Shown here: positions 1-8,322 of the stretch, piece by piece
How the letters are laid out: every line of letters begins with the position of its first letter
Position numbering within the stretch: position 1 is the stretch's first letter
Source of the DNA: Geojedonia sp051814705
Lineage (GTDB): Bacteria; Bacteroidota; Bacteroidia; Flavobacteriales; Flavobacteriaceae
Assembly: GCA_051814705.1 (NCBI GenBank)
Contig: JBPWQW010000004.1
Span: 434,001 to 498,000 of the forward strand
Reading direction: 5' to 3'
DNA length: 64,000 bases
Notes under the pieces: model-generated
What the model was told of the DNA's origin: nothing
The model's database searches: none
What the model saw: the letters and a program-made list of their open reading frames with translations, nothing else
Made by a program: the position numbers and the translations under genes

Positions 1-754
1 GTTTAGGCCGAATCAGTTTTATAAATAAAAAAAGTGTCGCAATCTGAAGAATGACGCCTAAGGCATTAATCCATAATAATATGGTATGAGGCGCAAACCA
101 ATGTATTGGAAGGGCTAAAGTAAGTACGGTTGATGCTATTAACAGTTTGAAGAATGTTTTGAATTCTTTGGAGTATTCTATCTTTAGCAAATAAAAAAAA
201 ATGGCGAGCACGGCTATCAAAAACCATCCATTAAACTGAAAGTGCAAAAAGAATTGCACGGCAATTTGAGAGAAAGCCGATGCTTGACCCAGCATCGATA
301 CAGCAGGACCCAAACACCAAACACCTAAAGTGGACAGCAGCATGAATAGGAGCGAAGCCCGTAATAGATAGCTTGTGGCCAAAGATTCAGTTTTATGATG
401 CTTCCAGATAAGATATACAAAATAATAACTACATAAAATGTGCAAGGTCGAAAAGGATATCGATACCGCCGCATAGCCCTGAAAAGGAAAACTAAGCATC
501 ATGCCAATGACCACAAATTCGGTTACCCAAAATAAACGATAATAAATTGGTTTTTTCTCTGGAACAAAATGATAAAGGATTACTGTAAAAAGCATTAAAT
601 ACACCCATCCCAACATGGCCACATGGGAATGCGCATGGGTTAAAAACCGATAGTTGACACTAGTGGATTCTATAAACGAATAGCGCAATACCAAGCCCAT
701 TAATGCCGCAATTAAAAAGTTTATGAAACAAACTACGACAAGTTTTTTTGACAT
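1..754 (-). CDS. Heme-copper oxidase subunit I-like membrane protein (partial)
   Basis: The minus-strand frame opens at ATG 752-754 and stays open to base 1, so at least 251 residues are encoded and the C-terminus lies outside the window. The protein is very hydrophobic, with about seven membrane segments. Residues 39-50 read THAHSHVAMLGW (His40, 42, 44) and a later helix reads FFLHFQFNGW (His171). Membrane histidines of this kind followed by GW resemble the heme-ligand helices of subunit I of heme-copper oxidases and NO reductases. No partner subunit is visible. It sits 105 nt downstream of scdA behind a terminator-like hairpin. A role in NO or oxygen chemistry is inferred from motif and neighbours; family membership is not certain. 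Confidence 0.6.
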   Translation of the reverse strand, partial: MSKKLVVVCFINFLIAALMGLVLRYSFIESTSVNYRFLTHAHSHVAMLGWVYLMLFTVILYHFVPEKKPIYYRLFWVTEFVVIGMMLSFPFQGYAAVSISFSTLHILCSYYFVYLIWKHHKTESLATSYLLRASLLFMLLSTLGVWCLGPAVSMLGQASAFSQIAVQFFLHFQFNGWFLIAVLAIFFYLLKIEYSKEFKTFFKLLIASTVLTLALPIHWFAPHTILLWINALGVILQIATLFLFIKLIRPK

Positions 755-796
755 GTAATAAATGTGCTTATGGTCAATGAGATGACTTTTAATAAA

Positions 797-833
797 AATC
801 CCGGAAAGTTATTAGTGGCAACTTCCCAGGATT
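797..833 (-). terminator. Rho-independent terminator after scdA
   Basis: The arms AATCCCGGAAAGTT (797-810) and AACTTCCCAGGATT (820-833) pair over 14 positions with two G-U-type pairs, around a 9-nt loop. On the minus strand the hairpin is followed by a T-rich run (ATTTTTATT). It lies just past the scdA stop codon, so the oxidase-like gene probably depends on read-through or its own promoter. Confidence 0.7.
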
Positions 834-859
834 TTGCAATCAACCAATTATGAGTACTA

Positions 860-1591
860 TTAACTAAATTGTTGTTCGAGGGCTATAGCTTTAGGAAATA
901 AGATATTATTTTCTAAATGAATATGTAAATGCAAATCTTTTTCAAATTCATCCAACGTGGCATAGGCAACTTTATAGGTGTTGCAGCCATCGGCTGGTGG
1001 TGTGTAATTATTAGATAATGCTGCAATTTGTCTAAATCGTTCGCCTTCGTGATCATGCTCTTCCATCATCATAGCTATGGGGCTTTCAACCGTTCCAAAT
1101 TGAGGCGATTGAACAGTTTCATTTTGCAATTGTGATTTTACCATTTTTTTAATAAATGGGAAAAGAATAAGTTCTTCTTTTTTCATATGGGCAGCAAAAG
1201 CTCTAGAAGAAGCAATAAAAAGGGCATTTATCTCAAATAATTCGCGGTGACGTTCTCCATGAACTTTACAGAGCTTGTCTAAAAACTGACGAATTACAGG
1301 AATTTTCTCTTCCACATATCGATGGTGTTTTTTTTCTATATAATCTACCAATAAATCCAAGGGCCAAGAACTATAGTCAATAGATTGATTGGTATTTAAA
1401 ACACTAACCTCTAGTAGTTTGCCCAATAGCTCATTGACATCAATATTGTTTGTAGTACAAACATTTTCTAGGGTTCTATTGCCTTTACAACAAAAATCGA
1501 TGCCATAGCTACTAAATACGGCGGCTGTTCTATAATCGTCGGCTACAAATTGACCAACTTGTTTTTGTGAATCTTTATTTAATACTTCCAT
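860..1591 (-). CDS. scdA: RIC-family iron-sulfur cluster repair di-iron protein (ScdA/YtfE)
   Basis: A 243-residue cytoplasmic protein that in characterised relatives restores Fe-S clusters damaged by nitric oxide or peroxide. The N-terminal DUF542 domain (about residues 8-65) carries the paired cysteines of the motif IDFCCKGNRT (Cys34, Cys35). The rest is a hemerythrin-like four-helix bundle with the expected ligand pattern: HHRYVEE, GERH, AAHMKKEE, EEHDHEGE and LHIHLENNILFP. The length is normal for two-domain ScdA. It follows the Rrf2 gene on the same strand after 43 nt, so the two are probably co-transcribed. That pairing supports NO-responsive control. Confidence 0.93.
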   Translation of the reverse strand: MEVLNKDSQKQVGQFVADDYRTAAVFSSYGIDFCCKGNRTLENVCTTNNIDVNELLGKLLEVSVLNTNQSIDYSSWPLDLLVDYIEKKHHRYVEEKIPVIRQFLDKLCKVHGERHRELFEINALFIASSRAFAAHMKKEELILFPFIKKMVKSQLQNETVQSPQFGTVESPIAMMMEEHDHEGERFRQIAALSNNYTPPADGCNTYKVAYATLDEFEKDLHLHIHLENNILFPKAIALEQQFS

Positions 1592-1634
1592 TACTTTTTT
1601 TTGATAAAATTACCCTATTTGTATTCCAATAGTT

Positions 1635-2069
1635 TTAAATTTTTAGAAACGAAACTCCCGATTGAATATTTATTGCCAATTCTTCAAGACTGGTATTTTC
1701 AAGCATAAATTTTAGGTCTTCTCTTACTTCTTTAAATTTGTCGTGTACTGGACAGGGGTGATTTTCATCACAAATTTCTAAACCTAATCCGCAACCTTTA
1801 TAAATTTTATCGCCATCAATGGCTTTTACAATATGGGACAGTTTTATTGAAGCGATATTTTTTTTATCAATTTGAAAACCGCCATAAGCTCCTTTTACAG
1901 AATTGACGATGTTATGTTTTACCAAAGCTTGCAGAATTTTTGCCGTAAAGGCTTGGGGCGAATTAATTTCTTCGGCTATTTCTTTAGGGCTAACAAGCTT
2001 CCCGTCTTGGGAGTTTATAGCGATAAAAATAGAGGCTTTAATACCGTATTCGCAGGCTTTTGAAAACAT
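1635..2069 (-). CDS. Rrf2-family transcriptional regulator (NsrR/IscR-like)
   Basis: A 144-residue regulator with an N-terminal winged helix (VSPKEIAEEINSPQAFTAKILQALVKHNIV, about residues 26-55) and the beta-wing KGAYGG typical of Rrf2. Three cysteines, Cys93, Cys100 and Cys106, are spaced like the Fe-S ligands of NsrR and IscR, so a cluster-based sensor is likely. It is the first gene before scdA. Its upstream region holds an AGGA/TCCT inverted repeat wrapped around a -7 element, which suggests autorepression relieved when the cluster is lost. An NsrR-type (NO-sensing) role is favoured by context but an IscR-like role cannot be excluded. Confidence 0.88.
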   Translation of the reverse strand: MFSKACEYGIKASIFIAINSQDGKLVSPKEIAEEINSPQAFTAKILQALVKHNIVNSVKGAYGGFQIDKKNIASIKLSHIVKAIDGDKIYKGCGLGLEICDENHPCPVHDKFKEVREDLKFMLENTSLEELAINIQSGVSFLKI

Positions 2070-2111
2070 CGTTTCTCATTCTTTTTTCAAAAATACGATA
2101 AATTTTTAAAC

Positions 2112-2127
2112 AGGACAAATATATCCT
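2112..2127 (-). promoter_or_regulatory. Rrf2 operator overlapping a -7 element
   Basis: Read on the minus strand the sequence is AGGATATATTTGTCCT. The 4-nt arms AGGA and TCCT are perfectly inverted and the 8-nt spacer is exactly TATATTTG, a match to the Bacteroidota -7 consensus TAnnTTTG. No TTG is found 19 nt upstream, so the -33 element is weak or absent. The site is 42 nt upstream of the Rrf2 start codon. A bound regulator would cover the -7 element. Operator identity is inferred from position and symmetry. Confidence 0.6.
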
Positions 2128-2129
2128 AA

Positions 2130-3371
2130 TTAAATTTGAAGCTGCTTCTCACTTTTGATTTGGTCCAAAAACAATACCAACTTTTCAATGGAAACATGGT
2201 TCATGATAACAATTTTATACCATTTGGGTTCGATATGATTATCGGGGACCAATCCAAATTGTTCTGCAGTAGATTTGCTGATACAGTCACTTTTTATGGT
2301 AATGATATTTGAATAGGGATTGTTATAAAAATCAATTGCCAGCATGCTCAACTTCTCGCAAAACCATATCGTGCGCATTTGAAGGATATAAATTTTTTCG
2401 AACCAACCATAAGGGCCATGTTTCATTAAAATCATCCAAACAGCAATAACATTGGCACCTGAACGACTTCCTATTAAAGTTGAATCTTCTCCTTTAACAT
2501 ATTTGGCCTCTTTGGTTTTTACATAATTTATAAGTCCCTTCTTGATGAGAAAGATTCCTGTGCCATAGGGCGCTTGTGCCATTTTATGGGCATCTAAGGT
2601 TATGGAAGAGACCTGTTCATTCTGGAAATTCATGGTGTTGTTTTCATTGGAAAACGGGTAGTAAAATCCACCAAACGCCCCATCAACATGTATTTTATAT
2701 AATACGTTTTGTTCTTTTAAACATGCTACAAATAAATCGATATCATCAACACTTCCAAACATCGTGCTCATCATGTTGGCAATAACAATGAAATAGGCTT
2801 TACCTTGATTTTTAGCTTGCTTTATTTCAGCTATTAGGTTTTCTTTTGAAACTAAACGTTGATCCTTATCTACAGGAAATTTACGTACAGAAATAGAAAG
2901 TAAATTACCGGCCTTGTCAAAAGAATAGTGGCTGTCTTCACTACATAAAATACAAATCTCTTCTAGTTTTGCATGAAATTCTTCCATAAAATAATTCCGG
3001 TAAATCCAGACAGCTTGAATATTGGCCTCGGTGCCACCAGAGGCTACGTAACCATCATGGCTATTGGGTTGTCCTTTCATGATATCTACAGCACATAATT
3101 CGATAAGTTCTTTCTCAATGCTTTGTGTGCCAGTGAAAAAGCCTTCAGAATCACCTAAGGTATGGCAACCAATATGATTGGGATTCTTTACCATTGAAGT
3201 CATAAAGGGCGCTTCTTTAAGAAAGGTTTCGTCTTGCGAAAACACTTCTTCATCTAAGTAAGAGGCAGGAATACCTAAAACGTTTTGAGTGTTGTAATTT
3301 AGATTTTCATTAAGTGCTTCAAAAACATATTTTTTAATTTCCTCGTGTGTTTTTTTCTTCCAAATCTTCAT
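2130..3371 (-). CDS. PLP-dependent group II-type amino acid decarboxylase
   Basis: A 413-residue fold-type I PLP enzyme of the aromatic amino acid/histidine/MfnA decarboxylase superfamily. Visible features are SGGTEAN (residues 111-117, phosphate binding), SHYS with the ring-stacking His148, HVDGAFGG with Asp230, and DAHK with the Schiff-base Lys263. There is no signal peptide or added domain. The substrate cannot be read from sequence; histidine, tyrosine, aspartate or glutamate are all possible. It ends 60 nt before the Rrf2 gene on the same strand and is transcribed divergently from the Crp/Fnr gene, so it may belong to the same stress or low-oxygen regulon, perhaps for acid or redox homeostasis. 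Confidence 0.85.
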   Translation of the reverse strand: MKIWKKKTHEEIKKYVFEALNENLNYNTQNVLGIPASYLDEEVFSQDETFLKEAPFMTSMVKNPNHIGCHTLGDSEGFFTGTQSIEKELIELCAVDIMKGQPNSHDGYVASGGTEANIQAVWIYRNYFMEEFHAKLEEICILCSEDSHYSFDKAGNLLSISVRKFPVDKDQRLVSKENLIAEIKQAKNQGKAYFIVIANMMSTMFGSVDDIDLFVACLKEQNVLYKIHVDGAFGGFYYPFSNENNTMNFQNEQVSSITLDAHKMAQAPYGTGIFLIKKGLINYVKTKEAKYVKGEDSTLIGSRSGANVIAVWMILMKHGPYGWFEKIYILQMRTIWFCEKLSMLAIDFYNNPYSNIITIKSDCISKSTAEQFGLVPDNHIEPKWYKIVIMNHVSIEKLVLFLDQIKSEKQLQI

Positions 3372-3645
3372 GTTTTTTTATTTACATAATTGCAGGCTAC
3401 AATCTTATTTTAAGGGCAAGTCACTTCACCTGAAACTATTTAGTCCAAAAGGCAGTAGAAGATTGGATATTCCAAATTCTGAACCACGACCTTTAACCAT
3501 TAAACTGGGATTTGTTACAGTGGTGTATATGTGTTTGTTGCCTTTAATGGAATTAAATTGTGTGTAAAGATACAAAATGAGACGCTTAGGAAAGGTGATA
3601 AGTGTCAGGTTTTAGTTAACTTTACGCTAACATATATTTTAAGAT

Positions 3646-4323
3646 ATGGGTAAATGTGAACAATGTATAATAAGACAATTCAATTCCTTAAAAGCATTGA
3701 CTAAGGAAGAATTGTTGCGGATATCGAATAGTAAAACCACCAAAACCATAAAAAAAGGGGAGATTATTTTTAATGAAGGTGATATGATCAATGGCGTGTA
3801 CTGTGTCAAAGATGGGATTTGTAAATTATCCAAATTAAGTGAAAATGGGAAGGATCAAATTGTGAAATTAAATTTTAAAGGCAATATATTGGGCCAACGC
3901 ACTATCCTAGGAGAAGGGACAGCTAATTTGACAGCCGTAGCATTAAACGATATGGAAGTCTGTTTTATACCAAAGGCTGAGATCTTAAGTAATTTGGAAA
4001 ATAACTCCAATTTTTCTTTTGATATTTTAAAGCAGATGGCTCAAGATATTAAGGATTCTGACAATACTATAGTAAATATGGCGCAAAAATCGGTAAGAAA
4101 ACGGTTAGCAGAGACCTTAATTTATATGTTTAATAATTTTGGTGTTGATAAAGATCATTTTTTAAATGTGGTTTTGTCACGAGAAGATTATGCCAATGTT
4201 GTGGGTACTGCCACAGAATCTGCGATTAGAATTCTTTCCCAATTCAAAAACGAAGGTTTAATTTCTACTTCGGGAAAACATATAAAAATTGAAAATATTG
4301 AGGGTTTAAAACGTATTGAATAA
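3646..4323 (+). CDS. Crp/Fnr-family transcriptional regulator
   Basis: A 225-residue regulator. A cyclic-nucleotide-binding-type beta-barrel (about residues 15-125, with KKGEIIFNEGD) is followed by the long dimer helix and a C-terminal helix-turn-helix (about 175-215). The recognition helix contains ATESAIR, the E-xx-R arrangement of the FNR class. Cys4 and Cys7 form an N-terminal CxxC, with further cysteines at 53 and 59, so a cluster- or thiol-based sensor is possible, although the classical four-Cys FNR spacing is not met. It is divergent from the decarboxylase and close to scdA/Rrf2. That fits Bacteroidota Crp/Fnr proteins that respond to oxygen limitation or NO; the effector here is unknown. 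Confidence 0.9.
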   Translation: MGKCEQCIIRQFNSLKALTKEELLRISNSKTTKTIKKGEIIFNEGDMINGVYCVKDGICKLSKLSENGKDQIVKLNFKGNILGQRTILGEGTANLTAVALNDMEVCFIPKAEILSNLENNSNFSFDILKQMAQDIKDSDNTIVNMAQKSVRKRLAETLIYMFNNFGVDKDHFLNVVLSREDYANVVGTATESAIRILSQFKNEGLISTSGKHIKIENIEGLKRIE

Positions 4324-4528
4324 AAAATATTCAGATTTTAAAGGTCTTTCTTATTTTAAAAAAGGTCTTGCCCTGAAAACCATAACACTAAATTAAAATC
4401 ATACGATTTTGGACGGTTTCTCTATGTAATTAATCAGACTAAAACGAACGGAAACTTAGTATTGGATTCTTAAAATAGATGTTAATGCTCCAGCACGTTT
4501 CATTTAAAAGTATTATTTTTATCAAGCT

Positions 4529-5656
4529 ATGACAAATAAGATATTTAAAAGAAAAGGTTTCGTTTTTCAGACTTATGAAGCTCCTCTTCAATCGCCTTTT
4601 GACAAGCTCTTTGAAATTTTTAAGGAACTGATCACTCATACTTCAGGTGATTTTGATGAAGCCATAGATTGGCTAAAGGAATTAGACAAGGAGTATAAAT
4701 TGACCACTTCAGAATATACCATCGACGATTTTATTGAGGACTTAAAAAATAAAGGGTATATCCGCGAAGAACTGAAACCCGATGGAAAAGGAGGCATGGC
4801 CATTACTTCAAAAACCGAGCGGGCCATTCGGCAAGCGGCTTTAGATCAAATTTTTGGAAATATTAAGCGCAGCGGACAAGGCAATCACAGAAGTAAAAGC
4901 CCCGGTATAGGGGATGAGCATTCAGGTGATTTTAGGAATTATCAATTTGGGGATGCCTTGGACAAAGTTTCGATTACAGAAAGTTTAAAGAATGCCCAAA
5001 TCAATCATGGAATTGGAAATTTTAATCTCCATGAGGAGGATTTGGTGGTTGAAGAAACACAGCATAAATCTCAAATGAGCACGGTTTTGATGATCGATAT
5101 CAGCCATAGTATGATTCTTTATGGTGAAGATCGCATTACTCCAGCAAAAAAAGTGGCCATGGCCTTGGTGGAATTGATTACCACACGGTATCCTAAAGAC
5201 ACCATAGATATTTTGGTTTTTGGCAATGATGCTTGGCAAATTAAGATTAAAGATTTGCCTTATATAAAGGTAGGGCCTTATCACACCAATACGGTTGCAG
5301 GACTCGAATTAGCCATGGATTTACTGCGACGCAAGCGTAATACCAACAAACAAATTTTTATGATCACCGACGGTAAGCCCAGTTGTATACGGTTGCCCGA
5401 TGGCCAATATTATAAAGACAGTGCAGGACTTAATCCATACATCACTAAATCCTGCTATGCCAAGGCCCAACAAGCTAGAAGGTTGCATATTCCCATCACG
5501 ACGTTTATGATTGCTAAAGACCCCTATTTGATGCAATTTGTTAGAGAATTTACGCGGGCCAATCAAGGAAAAGCGTTTTATACTGGATTAAAAGATTTGG
5601 GGGAAATGATATTTGAAGATTATGAAACCAATAGAACAAAAAGAATTAGGGGGTAA
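4529..5656 (+). CDS. VWA-domain protein, partner of MoxR-like ATPase
   Basis: A 375-residue cytoplasmic protein with a C-terminal von Willebrand factor A domain (about residues 183-360). The MIDAS motif DISHS is at residues 190-194 and the later metal-site loop reads MITDGKP. The N-terminal 180 residues are charged and helical, including a Gly/Ser-rich linker (KRSGQGNHRSKSPGIGDEHSG) before the VWA domain. It lacks a signal peptide and membrane segments, unlike BatA/BatB. The AAA+ gene follows 100 nt downstream on the same strand, so the two probably form a MoxR/CoxE-like chaperone pair that assembles or remodels a client protein or metal centre. The client is unknown. About 200 nt upstream hold no recognisable feature. 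Confidence 0.85.
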   Translation: MTNKIFKRKGFVFQTYEAPLQSPFDKLFEIFKELITHTSGDFDEAIDWLKELDKEYKLTTSEYTIDDFIEDLKNKGYIREELKPDGKGGMAITSKTERAIRQAALDQIFGNIKRSGQGNHRSKSPGIGDEHSGDFRNYQFGDALDKVSITESLKNAQINHGIGNFNLHEEDLVVEETQHKSQMSTVLMIDISHSMILYGEDRITPAKKVAMALVELITTRYPKDTIDILVFGNDAWQIKIKDLPYIKVGPYHTNTVAGLELAMDLLRRKRNTNKQIFMITDGKPSCIRLPDGQYYKDSAGLNPYITKSCYAKAQQARRLHIPITTFMIAKDPYLMQFVREFTRANQGKAFYTGLKDLGEMIFEDYETNRTKRIRG

Positions 5657-5659
5657 GTC

Positions 5660-5690
5660 CCATCTAAATCTTCCCAAAGGGAAGACTTTT
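5660..5690 (-). repeat. Dispersed palindromic repeat, CTTCCC family
   Basis: Read on the minus strand it begins CTTCCCTTTGGGAAG (a near-perfect palindrome) and continues with a short spacer to AGATGGGA. The same layout recurs at 15330-15361, and a related form at 15258-15285. It lies between the VWA and AAA+ genes, in the transcribed spacer of the pair. Confidence 0.65.
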
Positions 5691-5756
5691 AAAATTTAAT
5701 TATAAATAAAAAAATAACAGTTCCCTTTACTTTGGAGGGTTATGAGGAGGAAAAAA

Positions 5757-7220
5757 ATGAAAATAGAACATATCAAAACTTTAGGCGCATTAAAAAATTC
5801 GGGATATCAATCCAAATCTATAAAAGACGAATTGCGCGATAATCTTATTCAAAAAATAAAAAACAAGGAAACAACCTTTAGAGGGGTGCATGGTTACGAA
5901 AACTCAGTTATCCCCGAGCTGGAACGCGCTATTTTATCGAGACATAATATCAATCTCCTCGGATTAAGAGGGCAGGCCAAAACACGTTTAGCCCGTTTGA
6001 TGGTCGATTTGTTGGATGAGTATATTCCTGTAGTTGAAGGATCCGAAATTAATGACGATCCTTTTAGACCGATTTCGAGATATGCTAAAACATTAATCCA
6101 AGAAAAAGGGGATGATACCCCAATTTATTGGCTGCATCGCCGTGAACGTTTTGCAGAAAAACTGGCCACTCCAGATGTCACGGTTGCTGATATTATAGGG
6201 GATGTCGACCCCATAAAAGCTGCTAATTTAAAGTTGAGTTATGCAGACGACCGCGTCATTCATTATGGGATGATTCCAAGAGCAAACCGTTGTATTTTTG
6301 TCATCAACGAGTTACCCGATTTACAGGCACGTATCCAAGTGTCCTTGTTCAACATCTTACAAGAAGGCGATATCCAAATCAGAGGATTTAAAGTCAGATT
6401 GCCATTGGATATTCAATTTTTATTTACGGCAAACCCCGAAGATTATACCAATCGTGGAAGCATCGTAACCCCTTTAAAAGACAGAATAGGCTCTCAAATT
6501 CTAACCCATTATCCGGCAGATATTGAAACCGCTAAACGGATTACAGAACAGGAGGCTAGAGTAGACTGTCAAAAGGAAATGATAAGGGTTCCAGATTTGG
6601 CCAGGGATGTGTTGGAGCAAATAGTATTTGAAGCCCGCGAAAGTGATTTTATTGATGCTAAAAGCGGGGTGAGTGCTCGCTTAAGTATCACGGCTTTAGA
6701 AAATTTAATGAGCACTGCCGAACTGAGGACTTTAAAAACGGGTGATGCCAAAACCACAGTGCGATTGAGTGATTTTGTTGGCATTATTCCTTCCATTACG
6801 GGAAAAGTGGAATTGGTGTATGAAGGGGAACAAGAAGGCGCTGCAGTCGTTGCCTATAATTTGATTGGTGAAGCAGTAAAAAGTTTATTTCCTGAATTGT
6901 TTCCAAAGATCGAAAAATTGAAAAAACTGGATGATGTCACACCTTATGATGATATAGTGTCTTGGTTTTTTAACCAAAAGGAAGGTTTTGAATTGCTTGA
7001 TGATTTAAGAGACAAAGAATACAAAAGGGTATTGGATTCAATTTCACCATTAAATGACTTATTAGGCGAATATCAGCCTAATTTAGCAAAGGAAGACTGT
7101 TATTTTGTGAAAGAGTTTGTGCTTTGGGCTTTAGCGGAGTTTAAGCATTTGAGCAAACATCGATTTACTGAAGGTGTCCAGTTTAAAGACCCTTATGAGA
7201 GCTATGTTAGAGGGATTTAG
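5757..7220 (+). CDS. MoxR/magnesium chelatase ChlI-like AAA+ ATPase
   Basis: An AAA+ ATPase of 487 residues from ATG 5757; an in-frame ATG at 5742 would add five residues. The later start is preferred because AGGAGG precedes it at a suitable distance and the added residues are only RRKK. The Walker A variant GLRGQAKT keeps the Gly and Lys-Thr, and the Walker B position reads IFVINE, with Asn in place of the usual Asp. A sensor-1-like segment reads FLFTANPEDYTNRG, and an arginine-rich lid follows (TPLKDRIG). The C-terminal 150 residues are helical. It is paired with the upstream VWA gene, the standard MoxR-VWA arrangement, and is probably an assembly chaperone. Confidence 0.87.
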   Translation: MKIEHIKTLGALKNSGYQSKSIKDELRDNLIQKIKNKETTFRGVHGYENSVIPELERAILSRHNINLLGLRGQAKTRLARLMVDLLDEYIPVVEGSEINDDPFRPISRYAKTLIQEKGDDTPIYWLHRRERFAEKLATPDVTVADIIGDVDPIKAANLKLSYADDRVIHYGMIPRANRCIFVINELPDLQARIQVSLFNILQEGDIQIRGFKVRLPLDIQFLFTANPEDYTNRGSIVTPLKDRIGSQILTHYPADIETAKRITEQEARVDCQKEMIRVPDLARDVLEQIVFEARESDFIDAKSGVSARLSITALENLMSTAELRTLKTGDAKTTVRLSDFVGIIPSITGKVELVYEGEQEGAAVVAYNLIGEAVKSLFPELFPKIEKLKKLDDVTPYDDIVSWFFNQKEGFELLDDLRDKEYKRVLDSISPLNDLLGEYQPNLAKEDCYFVKEFVLWALAEFKHLSKHRFTEGVQFKDPYESYVRGI

Positions 7221-7253
7221 TTACCAATAAGGGACGTATTGTTTTGCTCATTT

Positions 7254-7850
7254 TTAGTTTTGAGCAAATTCAATTAATGGTTTTATATGTCCATTGTCAG
7301 CTTTTTTTAAAGCAGCAATATAATTTTTCCTTGTTTCGTCTGCTTTGACCATATTTGATTTATGCCATGTAAAAACTTCTTTCCCAAAAATAGACTCCAT
7401 AATGATATCAGCCATCATTCTTGAATGTCTGCCATTGCCATTTGGAAAGCAGTGAATTGCCACAATTCTGTGTTTAAATCGAATTGCAATTTCTTCGGGT
7501 GAATAAGTTTTATTTTCTATCCAATACTTAGTGTCTTCAATGAGGTACTTTAATTCTATTCCAATTTGTGCCCATTTAATTCCAATATTTTTGTGCGAAT
7601 TCCTAAATTTTCCCGCCCATTTCCAAACATCACCATACATTTTTTTATGCAAATCCCTTATAAACTTTTCTGTCATTATTTTTTCTGGTTTCAAATGGGT
7701 GCGAATAGCCCATTCAACTGCCTTTTCAATATTTAGCTGTTCAAATTCATCAAGCTCTTGCTGCGTGGTTATGGAGTTGATCTTTAGACCCTCTTTTTCA
7801 TGGTCATCTAAAGGCGTTTGCCCATCTACATATTTTAAGTTTAATCCCAT
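7254..7850 (-). CDS. Fic-domain protein, mobile mystery protein B family
   Basis: A 198-residue Fic/DOC protein. The catalytic motif is intact at residues 133-144 (HCFPNGNGRHSR, the HxFxxGNGRxxR pattern), which in active relatives transfers AMP or another nucleotide-type group to a target side chain. The N-terminal segment LKYVDGQTPLDDHEKEGL is typical of the family named mobile mystery protein B. It overlaps the 3' end of the XRE-type partner by 10 nt, so translation is coupled. The pair resembles a toxin and a regulator/antitoxin, though the biological role of this family is not established. It converges with the AAA+ gene, leaving only 33 nt between stops. Confidence 0.9.
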   Translation of the reverse strand: MGLNLKYVDGQTPLDDHEKEGLKINSITTQQELDEFEQLNIEKAVEWAIRTHLKPEKIMTEKFIRDLHKKMYGDVWKWAGKFRNSHKNIGIKWAQIGIELKYLIEDTKYWIENKTYSPEEIAIRFKHRIVAIHCFPNGNGRHSRMMADIIMESIFGKEVFTWHKSNMVKADETRKNYIAALKKADNGHIKPLIEFAQN

Positions 7851-8302
7851 AAAGATTTTCTCATTTCTCTTTTTATATCATGGGCTAAATCAATGATTGA
7901 TTCATTAATTTTTTCATCACTAATGCCCTGGTCCTCTAATTTCATATTTTGATTGGTTCTTAATACAATTTTTCGGGCCAATTTTTCAGCTTTCGAGCTA
8001 ATTAAATTGTCAATGGTTCCATCTTTTGGCACAAAACCATAAACAAATTGCATGTCTAAGGCCTCACCAGCATGCCTTAATTTATTGATGGTAATTTGGC
8101 CAGTAGCTTCGCGTTCCTCAATTTTTTGGATGGCGCCTTTAGTTAATCCGAGTTTGGTTCCTAATTGGCCCCTTGTCATATTAAGCGTAGTCCTGATTGT
8201 ATTTATCCATCCTTTTGGTGGAATCAGGACCATTTCGGTGCCTTTAAACTCAATGAGTTTTTGATCCAATTGTTGTATAAGTAATTTTTTCTTGTTTCTC
8301 AT
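7841..8302 (-). CDS. XRE-type HTH protein, mobile mystery protein A family
   Basis: A 153-residue protein. It has a central helix-turn-helix (TRGQLGTKLGLTKGAIQKIE, about residues 39-58) followed by EREATGQITINKLRHAGEALDM, which matches the family called mobile mystery protein A, the constant companion of the B protein encoded next. The charged C-terminal third may contact the Fic partner. As first gene of the pair, downstream of several short palindromes, it is the likely autorepressor. Whether it also inhibits the Fic enzyme, as class I Fic antitoxins do, is unknown; the inhibitory motif (S/T)xxxE(G/N) is not evident. Confidence 0.88.
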   Translation of the reverse strand: MRNKKKLLIQQLDQKLIEFKGTEMVLIPPKGWINTIRTTLNMTRGQLGTKLGLTKGAIQKIEEREATGQITINKLRHAGEALDMQFVYGFVPKDGTIDNLISSKAEKLARKIVLRTNQNMKLEDQGISDEKINESIIDLAHDIKREMRKSLWD

Positions 8303-8322
8303 TTTGTGTCGATTTTATACAC

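Noticed and set aside
3370..3567. Plus-strand open frame between the decarboxylase and Crp/Fnr genes
   Set aside because: No ribosome-binding signal or recognisable motif; it fills a divergent promoter region.
3612..3631. GTTA...TAAC inverted arms just before the Crp/Fnr start, considered as an autoregulatory Fnr site
   Set aside because: Only four bases per arm and a 9-nt spacer; does not match the TTGAT-type Fnr box. Too weak to report as an operator.
4324..4528. Gap between Crp/Fnr and VWA genes checked for a small RNA or ORF
   Set aside because: Contains only a direct AAAGGTCTT-like repeat and AT-rich DNA; no hairpin, promoter match or coding signal.
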